Below are positions 33,931 to 41,803 of a stretch of 64,000 nt of DNA, piece after piece. Each line of letters begins with the position of its first letter. Within the stretch, counting starts at the first letter, position 1. A model generated the notes under the pieces. It was not told the origin of the DNA and did no database searches. It saw only the letters and a program-made list of their open reading frames with translations. The stretch covers positions 744,001-808,000 of the forward strand of contig CAWFFM010000001.1 of the NCBI GenBank assembly GCA_963815125.1. Direction: 5' to 3'. This DNA comes from Actinocatenispora sp963815125 (GTDB lineage: Bacteria > Actinomycetota > Actinomycetes > Mycobacteriales > Micromonosporaceae). Position numbers and translations under genes: made by a program.

Positions 33931-34947
33931 GTGGTGTCTTTGCGATCACAGGCCGATTCGCGCCCCGTCGTCACGATCCGCGAGGTGGCGAGCGAGGCCG
34001 GTGTCTCCATCGCCACGGTCTCGCGGGTACTGAGCGGCCACGGTCAGGTCTCCGCGCCCACCCGCGCCCGGGTGCTCGCCGCGGTCCGTCAACTCCGCTT
34101 CACCCCGAGTCGGCTGGGCCGCTCCCTGGCTGAGCGCCGTCACGCCGCGAACGGCATCGTCTTTCCGGACCTGTCCGGCCCCTACTACGCCGAGGTGGTT
34201 CTCGGTTATGAGGCCGCCGCGGCCGAACTGGGCCGCTCGGTACTCATCCTGTCCACGCACGGTCGCCCCGCCGCCCGGGAGATGGTGCTGAACCTGGCCG
34301 GGCGGGTGGACGGCCTGGTCATCCTGGGCCGCACCGTCTCAGACGAGGTCGTTGCCGAGATCGCCGAACGTGGCACGCCGCTGGTACTGCTCGCCCGGCC
34401 GCCGGTGGGTGACATCGACTCGGTCACCGCGGAGAACGCCGGTAGTGCGCTGGCGCTCGGTCGTCACCTGCTCGCCGACGGTCGGCAACGGGTCACCTTC
34501 GTCGGTGACCCGGACAGCTCGCCGGACATCGCCGATCGGTGGACCGGGCTCCGGGATGCCCTGAACCAGGTCGGTGCACCCTCGCCGAGCCAGCTCGACC
34601 CGGGAGGCTTCGGCGAGGAGAACGGCGCGGTGGTCGCCCGGGACCTGTTCGCCCGTGGTCTGCCCGACGCGCTGGTCTGCGCGAACGACGAACTCGCCCT
34701 CGGTGCGCTGGCCGAACTGCGGTCCCACGGCGTGGACGTGCCCGGACAGGTTGCGGTCACCGGGTGGGACGACGTGATGGCGGCGCGCTATGCGGGGCTC
34801 ACCACCGTCCGGCAACCGATGCGCCAGCTCGGCATGAAAGCCGCGCAGGCCCTGGACGCCTGCATCAACAACGACCGGGACCGGGTCCGGCACCAGGTCC
34901 TGCCCACCGAAGTGGTCGTCCGTACCAGCTGCGCCCAGCAGCACTGA
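33931..34947 (+). CDS. LacI-family transcriptional repressor
   Basis: A 338-residue LacI/GalR-type regulator. The N-terminal helix-turn-helix and hinge are clear (TIREVASEAGVSIATVSRVLSG, then VRQLRFTPSRLGRSLAERR, residues 14-70). The rest is a periplasmic-binding-protein-like effector domain with a typical LPDALVCANDELALGAL and GWDDVMAARYAGLTTVRQP. It should bind an oligosaccharide or derivative and release DNA. The GTG at 33931 is the likely start. The palindromic operator immediately upstream and the importer and hydrolase genes downstream mark it as the local regulator of this operon, with autoregulation likely. Confidence 0.9.
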   Translation: MVSLRSQADSRPVVTIREVASEAGVSIATVSRVLSGHGQVSAPTRARVLAAVRQLRFTPSRLGRSLAERRHAANGIVFPDLSGPYYAEVVLGYEAAAAELGRSVLILSTHGRPAAREMVLNLAGRVDGLVILGRTVSDEVVAEIAERGTPLVLLARPPVGDIDSVTAENAGSALALGRHLLADGRQRVTFVGDPDSSPDIADRWTGLRDALNQVGAPSPSQLDPGGFGEENGAVVARDLFARGLPDALVCANDELALGALAELRSHGVDVPGQVAVTGWDDVMAARYAGLTTVRQPMRQLGMKAAQALDACINNDRDRVRHQVLPTEVVVRTSCAQQH

Positions 34948-35005
34948 CCCTGCACCGTTGTCCATCACCTGCACGAACCGCAACATCCCAGAGAGGACCC
35001 CCCTG

Positions 35006-36274
35006 ATGCGGAAATCGATCAAGGCAGTCGCGGTCGCGGCCGGCCTTGCCCTGACCCTGGCGGCCTGCGGCCGCGGTGGTGACACCGGGGGAAACGACTC
35101 GGCTAAGAGCGTCTCCGGAGGTAAGGCCACCGGCACCATCACCATCTGGGCGATGGGTACGGAGGGCGAGGCGCTGGCATCGTTCGTCAAACCGTTCGAG
35201 AAGGCCAATCCGGGCGCGCACGTCAAGGTGACCCCGGTGCCGTGGCAGGCCGCGCACGACAAGATCTCCACCGCGATCTCCTCGGGCAAGACACCCGACG
35301 CCTCGTTGATCGGTACCACCTGGATGGGCGAGTTCGCCAAGGCCGGTGGCCTGGACCCCACCCCGAAGTCGCTGTTCGACGCCGGTACGTTCTTCCCCGG
35401 CACGGCCGACTCCACGAAGGTCAACGGGACCTCGTACGGAGTGCCCTGGTACGCCGACACCCGGGTGCTGTACTACCGCACCGACCTGGCCAAGAAGGCC
35501 GGCTGGCCGAGTGCGCCGACCTCCTGGGCGAAGCTGCGCAGCTTCGCCCAGGACCTCAAGGCCAAGGCCCACGTCAAGACCTCGCTGTACGTCCAGCCCG
35601 GGCAGACCGGGTCCTGGCAGACCGAGCTCCCGTTCGCCTGGACCGCGGGCGCCAAACTCAGCAACTCCACCTCGTACACCCTGGACTCGCCGGCCATGCG
35701 CACCGGTCTGACCTACTACACCTCGTTGTTCGGCAACGATCTGTCGCCCACCGTGGCGCCGGGCCCCGGTGAGGTCGAGTCGAGTTTCGCCAAGGGGACC
35801 ATGGGTTCGTTCATCTCCGGCCCGTGGGAGATCGGTCTGATCAAGAAGGCCGGGCTGTCCGCCTCCCAGTTCGCGGTCGCCCCGATACCGGGCCAGCAGC
35901 CGGGTATCGGTACCTCCTTCGTCGGGGGCGGTGACCTCGCGGTGTTCAAGGACGCGAAGAACCGCGACGGCGCCTGGAAGCTGCTGAAGTGGCTGAGCCG
36001 GCCCGAGGTGCAGGCCGACTGGTACAGCAAGGTCGGTGACCTGCCCGCGGTACAGGACTCCTGGAAGTCCGGCACGCTGGCCAGCGACCCGCTGCTGAAG
36101 GTCTTCGGCCAGCAGCTCCAGCACGCCAGTTCGCCGCCGTCCACCCCGACGTGGGAGCAGGTCGCCGCGGTGATCGACGCCGATGTGGAGAAGGCGGTCA
36201 AGGGCAAGATGTCCGTCGGCGACGCGGTCAAGGACATGCAGCGTCAGGCTGCCTCGATCGGTACCGGTCTGTAG
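35006..36274 (+). CDS. Sugar ABC importer solute-binding lipoprotein
   Basis: A 422-residue extracellular binding protein of family 1. The signal peptide ends in a lipobox (LTLAAC), giving a lipid-anchored mature protein that starts CGRGGDTGGN. Sequence such as GTITIWAMGTEGEAL and FVKPFEKANPGAHVKVTPVPW is typical of oligosaccharide-binding proteins. The ATG at 35006 has GAGAGGA upstream. It starts 58 bases after the LacI gene and is followed by two permeases and a secreted hydrolase, so it probably captures the products of that hydrolase. Confidence 0.9.
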   Translation: MRKSIKAVAVAAGLALTLAACGRGGDTGGNDSAKSVSGGKATGTITIWAMGTEGEALASFVKPFEKANPGAHVKVTPVPWQAAHDKISTAISSGKTPDASLIGTTWMGEFAKAGGLDPTPKSLFDAGTFFPGTADSTKVNGTSYGVPWYADTRVLYYRTDLAKKAGWPSAPTSWAKLRSFAQDLKAKAHVKTSLYVQPGQTGSWQTELPFAWTAGAKLSNSTSYTLDSPAMRTGLTYYTSLFGNDLSPTVAPGPGEVESSFAKGTMGSFISGPWEIGLIKKAGLSASQFAVAPIPGQQPGIGTSFVGGGDLAVFKDAKNRDGAWKLLKWLSRPEVQADWYSKVGDLPAVQDSWKSGTLASDPLLKVFGQQLQHASSPPSTPTWEQVAAVIDADVEKAVKGKMSVGDAVKDMQRQAASIGTGL

Positions 36275-36283
36275 GGCCGACCG

Positions 36284-37177
36284 GTGGTGTCCACGATCTC
36301 CTCCACCCGACACCGGCAGGCGCGGGCCGCCTGGCTGCTCGCGCTGCCGTTCGTCGCGCTCTTCGCCGTGTTCACCGCCGGTCCGGTACTGGCCAGCCTC
36401 GGCATGTCGTTCACCGACCTGCGCAGTACCGACATGCGGCACCCGTTCGCGGTGACCTTCCTCGGCCTGGACAACTACCAGCGGCTGTTCGCCAACCCGT
36501 TGTTCGCCAAGGTCGCACTCAACACGGCGCTGTACGTACTGGTCGGCGTACCGGTGACGGTGGTGCTGGCGCTGGCCGTGGCGGTCGGGTTGAACTCGGT
36601 CCGCCGGCTGAGGGGCCTGTTCCGTACGGGGTACTACCTGCCCGCCGTCACCAGCATCGTCGCGGTGGCGGTCGGCTGGAAGTTCCTGCTGCGTACCGAC
36701 GGTGGTCTGGTCAACCAGGTGCTGACCTTCGTCGGGCTGCCGGGGCAGGCGTGGTTGGACAGCACCACGCTGGCGCTGCCGTCGCTGATCGCGATGGCGG
36801 CGTGGCGCAACATGGGCACACTGATGGTGATCTTCCTGGCCGGTCTGCAGACCGTGCCGCGGGACGTGCTGGAGGCCGCCGAGGTGGACGGCGCCGGCCG
36901 CTGGCGACGCTTCCGGCACGTCACGCTGCCCTCATTACGCCCGACGCTGCTGTTCGGCGTGGTCATCACCAGCATCGGCTACATGCAGTTCTTCGAGGAA
37001 CCCTTCGTGATGACGCAGGGCGGGCCGCTGGATGCGACCCGGTCGATCGCGTACTACACGTACGACCAGTTCGGGTTCGGCAACTACGGCTATGCGGCGG
37101 CCATCAGCTACGTGCTGTTCTTCGCGGTGGTACTGCTCACCGCGGTGCAGTTCCGGCTGTTGCGGTCCACGGACTGA
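36284..37177 (+). CDS. Sugar ABC importer permease (MalF-type)
   Basis: A 297-residue permease with six predicted helices and an EAA loop, VLEAAEVDGAGRWRRFRHVTLPSL. Start is the GTG at 36284, 9 bases after the binding-protein gene. It forms the channel with the next gene. No ATPase gene is in the operon, so a shared MsiK-type ATPase elsewhere is expected. Confidence 0.9.
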   Translation: MVSTISSTRHRQARAAWLLALPFVALFAVFTAGPVLASLGMSFTDLRSTDMRHPFAVTFLGLDNYQRLFANPLFAKVALNTALYVLVGVPVTVVLALAVAVGLNSVRRLRGLFRTGYYLPAVTSIVAVAVGWKFLLRTDGGLVNQVLTFVGLPGQAWLDSTTLALPSLIAMAAWRNMGTLMVIFLAGLQTVPRDVLEAAEVDGAGRWRRFRHVTLPSLRPTLLFGVVITSIGYMQFFEEPFVMTQGGPLDATRSIAYYTYDQFGFGNYGYAAAISYVLFFAVVLLTAVQFRLLRSTD

Positions 37178-37190
37178 ACGGGAGCGCACG

Positions 37191-38090
37191 ATGCTCGACA
37201 GACGACAGATCCCGGCCGGCCCCGCTCCGGTCGGCCCGGGCACGGGTCACCGGTCGGCTGGTTCCCGGCGCCGTCGGGCCGGCAGCCCCCGGTGGCTCTA
37301 CCCGGTACTGCTGGCCGGGATGCTGCTGATGATCCTCCCGTTCGGCTGGATGCTGCTGTCCTCCACCAAATCCGACAACGAGATCCATCAGGTTCCACCG
37401 ACCCTGCTGCCGGAGCACGCCAGCCTGCACAACTACAGCACCCTGTTCGGTCAGCTCGACTTCCCGACGTTCTTCTTCAACTCGGCCGTGGTGACGCTGG
37501 CGGTGACGCTGGGGAATGTCGTCTTCGGCTCGATGCTCGGGTACGCGCTGGCCAAGCTGGAGTTCCCGGGCAAACGGGTGCTGTTCACCCTCGTACTGGG
37601 CACCCTGATGGTGCCCGGCGTGGTGACCTTCGTACCGCTGTTCGTACTGGTCACCGATATCGGGCTGGCCAACACGCTGCCCGGGATCTTCCTGCCGTTC
37701 ATGGCCGGGCCCTTCGGGGTCTTCCTGATGCGGCAGTTCATCTCCGGACTACCCGACGAACTGATCGAGGCGGCCCGCATCGACGGCGCCGGTGAACTGC
37801 GCATCTTCGCCCGGGTGATCATGCCGCTGTGCGGTCCGGCGATGGCGACACTGGCGATCCTGACCTTCCTGGCCTCCTGGAACAACTTCCTGTGGCCCCT
37901 GGTGGTGGCGCAGACCCAGGACAACTACACCCTTCCGGTGGCGTTGGCGCTGTACTCGGTCGGCCAGAACGCGACACAGTACGGCCTCCTGCTGGCCGGC
38001 GCGGTCGTCGTGGTCGTCCCCGTCGTCGCGGTTTTCCTCGCGTTGCAGCGTCGCTTCGTGCAGGGCGTCGCCACCACCGGCCTGAAGTAA
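37191..38090 (+). CDS. Sugar ABC importer permease (MalG-type)
   Basis: A 299-residue permease with a basic, Pro/Arg-rich cytoplasmic N-terminus and six helices. The EAA loop is ELIEAARIDGAGELRIFARVIMPLC. The ATG at 37191 has GGGAGC about 6 bases upstream. It completes the importer with the preceding permease and lipoprotein. Confidence 0.9.
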   Translation: MLDRRQIPAGPAPVGPGTGHRSAGSRRRRAGSPRWLYPVLLAGMLLMILPFGWMLLSSTKSDNEIHQVPPTLLPEHASLHNYSTLFGQLDFPTFFFNSAVVTLAVTLGNVVFGSMLGYALAKLEFPGKRVLFTLVLGTLMVPGVVTFVPLFVLVTDIGLANTLPGIFLPFMAGPFGVFLMRQFISGLPDELIEAARIDGAGELRIFARVIMPLCGPAMATLAILTFLASWNNFLWPLVVAQTQDNYTLPVALALYSVGQNATQYGLLLAGAVVVVVPVVAVFLALQRRFVQGVATTGLK

Positions 38091-38119
38091 CCCCCACCCC
38101 CACCCTCCGAGGAGATCCG

Positions 38120-39724
38120 ATGCGAGCCAGAGGAACCATCCTCGCGGCCGTGGTTCTGAGCGCGTCACTGCTGGCGCTCGGCACCACCGCGAGCGCCGCC
38201 CCCACCCCGTCCGGTGGTGCCGACCCGGTCGGTGCCACCGGGACCGCCACCAGTCCGCAGGACCGCGCCGTACTGATCCGCTACGCCCGCGACACCTGGC
38301 ACTCCTTCGACGCCATGGTGGACCCGGCGACCGGTCTGCCACCGGACAACATTTCCGGTGACCTGACCCCGGACACCCGCAGCGGCTACACCTCGCCGAC
38401 CAACATCGGCGGGTACCTGTGGAGCATCAAGGTCGCGCGTGACCTGCACATCATCAGCAGTGACGACGCGTACCGGCGGATGGGCCAGGTGTTGGACACG
38501 CTGGACTCGTTGCACCGCAACGACGCCAGCGGCATGTTCTACAACTGGTACGACCCGCACACCGGCGCGGTGCTGCACACCTGGCCGGAGGACGGCAAGC
38601 CGGTGTACCCGTTCCTGTCCAGTGTGGACAATGGGTGGCTGGCTGCGGCGCTGCGGGTGGTGCGTTCGGCGGAGCCACGGCTGGCCGGACAGGCCGGCGC
38701 ACTGTACGACTCGATGAACTTCGGCTACTTCTACGACCCCGACGCCCGGCCGGATCAGAACGTCGGCGAGCTGCGCGGCGGCTTCTGGGAGCAGGTACCC
38801 GACCCGAAACCGGACGGCTGGTGCTCGCAGCCCGGCAACTACGTCGACCCGCACGGTACGCCGGTGGAGTACACCTGCAACCACTACGACATCACCGTCA
38901 CCGAGCCCCGGCTCGCGACCTACCTGGGCATCGCCAACGGGCAGATCCCGGCGAAGGCGTACTTCGGTACCCAGCGCACCTTCCCGGCCACCTGCGACTG
39001 GTCCTGGCTGGAGCAGAAGGCCGTCGGGGTCGACCGTACCTACCTCGGGGTGAAGGTGTTCGAAGGTGCCTTCGACTACCGCGGCATGAAGATCGTGCCC
39101 AGTTGGGGCGGCGACATGTTCGAGGCCCTGATGCCCGACCTGTTCGTACCGGAGGCCCAGTGGGGCCCGCGGTCCTGGGGGGTCAACCACCCGCTGACCG
39201 TGCAGGCGCAGATCGAGCACGGGATGGACGAGGCCGGCTACGGATACTGGGGCTTCTCCCCGGCCAGCGACCCGAAGGGCGGCTACCGCGCCTGGGGCGT
39301 CGACGGCCTGGGCATGGACCCGACCGGGTACTCCTCCGACGAGGAGGGGACCAATGTGGACAAGGGGTTCGACGGCTGCCGTGACGCCACCAACCCGAAC
39401 CCGACGTACGGCGACGGGGTGGTCACCCCGCACGCCTCGTTCCTGGCCCTGCCCTACGCGCCGAAGGCTGCGCTGAGCAACCTGGACCGGATCCGTACGA
39501 CGCTGCACGCGTACGGCGCCGGTGGCTTCTACGACGCGGTGGCCGTCAGGAGCGGCACCGTGGCCAAGCGCTACCTTGCCCTGGACCAGGCGATGATCAT
39601 GGGAGCGATCGGCAACCAGCTGGACCGCGACGACGTCAAACGGGCGTTCGTGGACCCGCGGTTCCAGCACGCCATCCAGCCGCTGCTGCGGATGGAGGTG
39701 TTCGGCGCCAAGCCCCGGGACTGA
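38120..39724 (+). CDS. Secreted glucoamylase-like / GH144-like glycoside hydrolase
   Basis: A 534-residue secreted enzyme. The signal peptide (TILAAVVLSASLLALGTTASA) is followed by a domain with the alpha/alpha-barrel look of the glucoamylase-like group (PF10091-like). Segments are GYLWSIKVARDLHIIS, SGMFYNWYDPHTG, SVDNGWLAAALRVVR, PSWGGDMFEALMPDLFVPE and YWGFSPASDPKGGYRAWGVDGLGMDP. This family includes endo-beta-1,2-glucanases of GH144 and related oligosaccharide hydrolases, so a beta-glucan or similar substrate is suggested but not shown. The ATG at 38120 has GGAGA upstream. Last gene of the LacI-controlled operon; its products are probably taken up by the adjacent importer. Confidence 0.8.
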   Translation: MRARGTILAAVVLSASLLALGTTASAAPTPSGGADPVGATGTATSPQDRAVLIRYARDTWHSFDAMVDPATGLPPDNISGDLTPDTRSGYTSPTNIGGYLWSIKVARDLHIISSDDAYRRMGQVLDTLDSLHRNDASGMFYNWYDPHTGAVLHTWPEDGKPVYPFLSSVDNGWLAAALRVVRSAEPRLAGQAGALYDSMNFGYFYDPDARPDQNVGELRGGFWEQVPDPKPDGWCSQPGNYVDPHGTPVEYTCNHYDITVTEPRLATYLGIANGQIPAKAYFGTQRTFPATCDWSWLEQKAVGVDRTYLGVKVFEGAFDYRGMKIVPSWGGDMFEALMPDLFVPEAQWGPRSWGVNHPLTVQAQIEHGMDEAGYGYWGFSPASDPKGGYRAWGVDGLGMDPTGYSSDEEGTNVDKGFDGCRDATNPNPTYGDGVVTPHASFLALPYAPKAALSNLDRIRTTLHAYGAGGFYDAVAVRSGTVAKRYLALDQAMIMGAIGNQLDRDDVKRAFVDPRFQHAIQPLLRMEVFGAKPRD

Positions 39725-39737
39725 CCCCGGGGCGGCG

Positions 39738-40919
39738 TCAGGTCGCGCGCAACGTCAGTACGGTGATCTCGCTCGGTGCGAAGACACGCAGTGGCGGACC
39801 CCAGAACCCGGTGCCGCGACTGGTGTAGAGCTGGGTCCGGTCACCGTGCCGGCTCAGCCCCTGCAATGCCGGCTGGTCGAGCCGGACCAGCAGGTGGAAC
39901 GGCCAGATCTGACCGCCGTGGGTGTGTCCGGACAGTTGCAGGTCCACCCCGTGGGCGACGGCCGCCCCGATCTGTTTCGGCTGGTGCGCGAGCAGCAGTA
40001 CCGGCAGGTCGGGGTCGGCGCCGGCCAGCGCGGCGGCGTGGTCGGCCCGGTGCCCGGGATTGCCCGACGAGCCGGCCGTCGCATCGTCCACTCCGGCGAG
40101 CACCAGACTGGAACCGTCCCGCTGCACCACGATGTGCCGGTTGTGCAGGATCTGCCAGCCCAACTCGTCCATGTGGTCCAGCCAGCCCTGCGCCTCGTTG
40201 AAGTATTCGTGGTTGCCGGTCACGTACGTCCGGGCCAGCCGTGCCCGGACGGCGCCCAGCGGCGCGGCCTGGGCCAGCCGCTGGGTGACCGTACCGTCGG
40301 CGATGTCGCCGGTGTGGCACACGATGTCGGCGTCGAGCTCGTTGACCGTCTCGATCACCCGGACCGACCAGCGTTCCCGGTCGATCGGGCCGTAGTGGGT
40401 GTCGGTCAGCAGCACCACCCGGATACCGTCCAGGCCGGCGCCGAGCCGGGGGAGGCTGACCTCCACCCGCCGGATCCGCGGCACCCGCATCGCCTCCACA
40501 TGACCCCACACCACCAGGACCAGCGACACGGCCAGCGCGACCGCGGCCACGATCCTGGACCGGTAGGGGTCGGCGACCCCGGCGAGCGCCAGCGGCAGGC
40601 GCAGTACGTTGCTCAGCAGCGACCAGACGAACAGCACCCAGATCACACCGAGCAGGGTGTCACCGGTACGGGCCGCCCAGTCCCGCCGCTGCCCGTTGTG
40701 TCCGAGAACCATCAGTACCGGGAAGGCGAGCGCCGCGGCGAGCAGGACGGCCGTACCGGTCCAGAACAGCGCCGCGGGCCATCTGTCGCCCGCCGCGACC
40801 AGCGTCCACCACGGCACGCCGAACAGCAGCGTCAGCGCGACGACGAGCGTCACCCCGAACACCAGTGGTCTCAGTGACCGTCTGCTGCCGTCCTGCCGTA
40901 CATCCTCGTCCACGGACAC
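39738..40919 (-). CDS. Membrane-associated metallophosphoesterase
   Basis: A 393-residue protein with four hydrophobic segments in the N-terminal 150 residues, then a calcineurin-like phosphoesterase domain. Motifs are LLTDTHYGPIDR (DxH variant), VCHTGDIADG (GDxxD-like), YVTGNHEYF (GNHE), LLAHQPKQ and LSGHTHGGQIWP (GHTH). This is the YkuE/MPPE-like group that acts on lipid or nucleotide phosphates at the membrane. The GTG at 40919 is chosen from its GGGGG site; longer readings are possible. It ends 14 bases from the convergent hydrolase gene. Confidence 0.86.
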   Translation of the reverse strand: MSVDEDVRQDGSRRSLRPLVFGVTLVVALTLLFGVPWWTLVAAGDRWPAALFWTGTAVLLAAALAFPVLMVLGHNGQRRDWAARTGDTLLGVIWVLFVWSLLSNVLRLPLALAGVADPYRSRIVAAVALAVSLVLVVWGHVEAMRVPRIRRVEVSLPRLGAGLDGIRVVLLTDTHYGPIDRERWSVRVIETVNELDADIVCHTGDIADGTVTQRLAQAAPLGAVRARLARTYVTGNHEYFNEAQGWLDHMDELGWQILHNRHIVVQRDGSSLVLAGVDDATAGSSGNPGHRADHAAALAGADPDLPVLLLAHQPKQIGAAVAHGVDLQLSGHTHGGQIWPFHLLVRLDQPALQGLSRHGDRTQLYTSRGTGFWGPPLRVFAPSEITVLTLRAT

Positions 40920-41142
40920 CGCTGAACCCCCAGTTTGTCGGTGAGTGCAGCATGACACGCAGCCGTTCGGCGCGACGAGCCGCACAACCGGGCGTCACGG
41001 CCGTCGGGAGTCCTTCGGCCCCGGGTACGGGGGCGGTCCGTCTCTGGCGTGTTGTCGAACCGTGCGTGAGGTTGGAGATCGACCGATGTCGACCTGATCT
41101 GTCAGAGGGTCGGGTCGGATGTAACGACGGGGGGCACAGACG

Positions 41143-41577
41143 ATGCATGAATCGACAACCCGCATCGAGGATCATCCGGACATTGCCGAGATGCGGATGC
41201 GTTATGACAGTACGGCGGAACGGATGCCCGCCCGGGTCGTGGACGGGTTCGCTCTCCTGGCCGGTCTCTACCTGGCGATCTCGCCGTGGGTACTGGGCTT
41301 CCAGTCCACCTCTGCGCTGGCGGTCAACAACCTGATCATCGGCGCGGCGATGGTTCTGCTCGCGCTCGGCTTCGCCTCGGCGTTCGGTCGTACCCACGGC
41401 ATGACCTGGGTTGCGCCGCTGCTGGGGGCATGGGCGATCGTCGCACCCTGGGTGATCCAGGGGGGAGTGCACACGACCACGAATGTGATCAGCAACAGCA
41501 TCGCAGGCGGTGTGTTCCTGCTGGCCGGGTTGGCCGCAGCGGCGGCCGGCATGCGCCGGGCCCGAGCACAGAGCTGA
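41143..41577 (+). CDS. SPW-repeat membrane protein
   Basis: A 144-residue membrane protein with four helices in two similar pairs. The SPW motif is in AISPWVLGF, and a second copy reads IVAPWVIQGG. SPW-repeat proteins are small membrane proteins of unknown function found widely in bacteria. The ATG at 41143 has GGGGGG about 8 bases upstream. A hairpin at 41586-41617 follows. Confidence 0.85.
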   Translation: MHESTTRIEDHPDIAEMRMRYDSTAERMPARVVDGFALLAGLYLAISPWVLGFQSTSALAVNNLIIGAAMVLLALGFASAFGRTHGMTWVAPLLGAWAIVAPWVIQGGVHTTTNVISNSIAGGVFLLAGLAAAAAGMRRARAQS

Positions 41578-41585
41578 TCAGATCT

Positions 41586-41617
41586 CCCGGGCGGGCACTC
41601 TCGACGGCCCGCCCGGG
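41586..41617 (+). terminator. Terminator-like hairpin
   Basis: An 11-bp G/C stem (CCCGGGCGGGC pairing with GCCCGCCCGGG) with a 10-base loop, just after the SPW-repeat gene. Confidence 0.65.
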
Positions 41618-41803
41618 GGAGAACATCGTCCTGGATCATCCGGTGGTAGCGGACGCCCCGTCCCGCTCGGCGCGGAGCGCGTCGAGCGTGGCCAGTCCCC
41701 CTCAGGGGTGGGGCAGAGTGCGCCGGCGGCCACGGTCTCCACCTTCCCCGCTATGTTCATTGGCCACCACGCCGGCACTCTCAGCCCGGAGCGCGCGCTG
41801 TCG

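Noticed and set aside
39725..39745. Terminator between the secreted hydrolase and the metallophosphoesterase genes
   Set aside because: Only a weak 5-bp pairing (CTGAC with GTCAG) around a G/C core is present; not enough to call.
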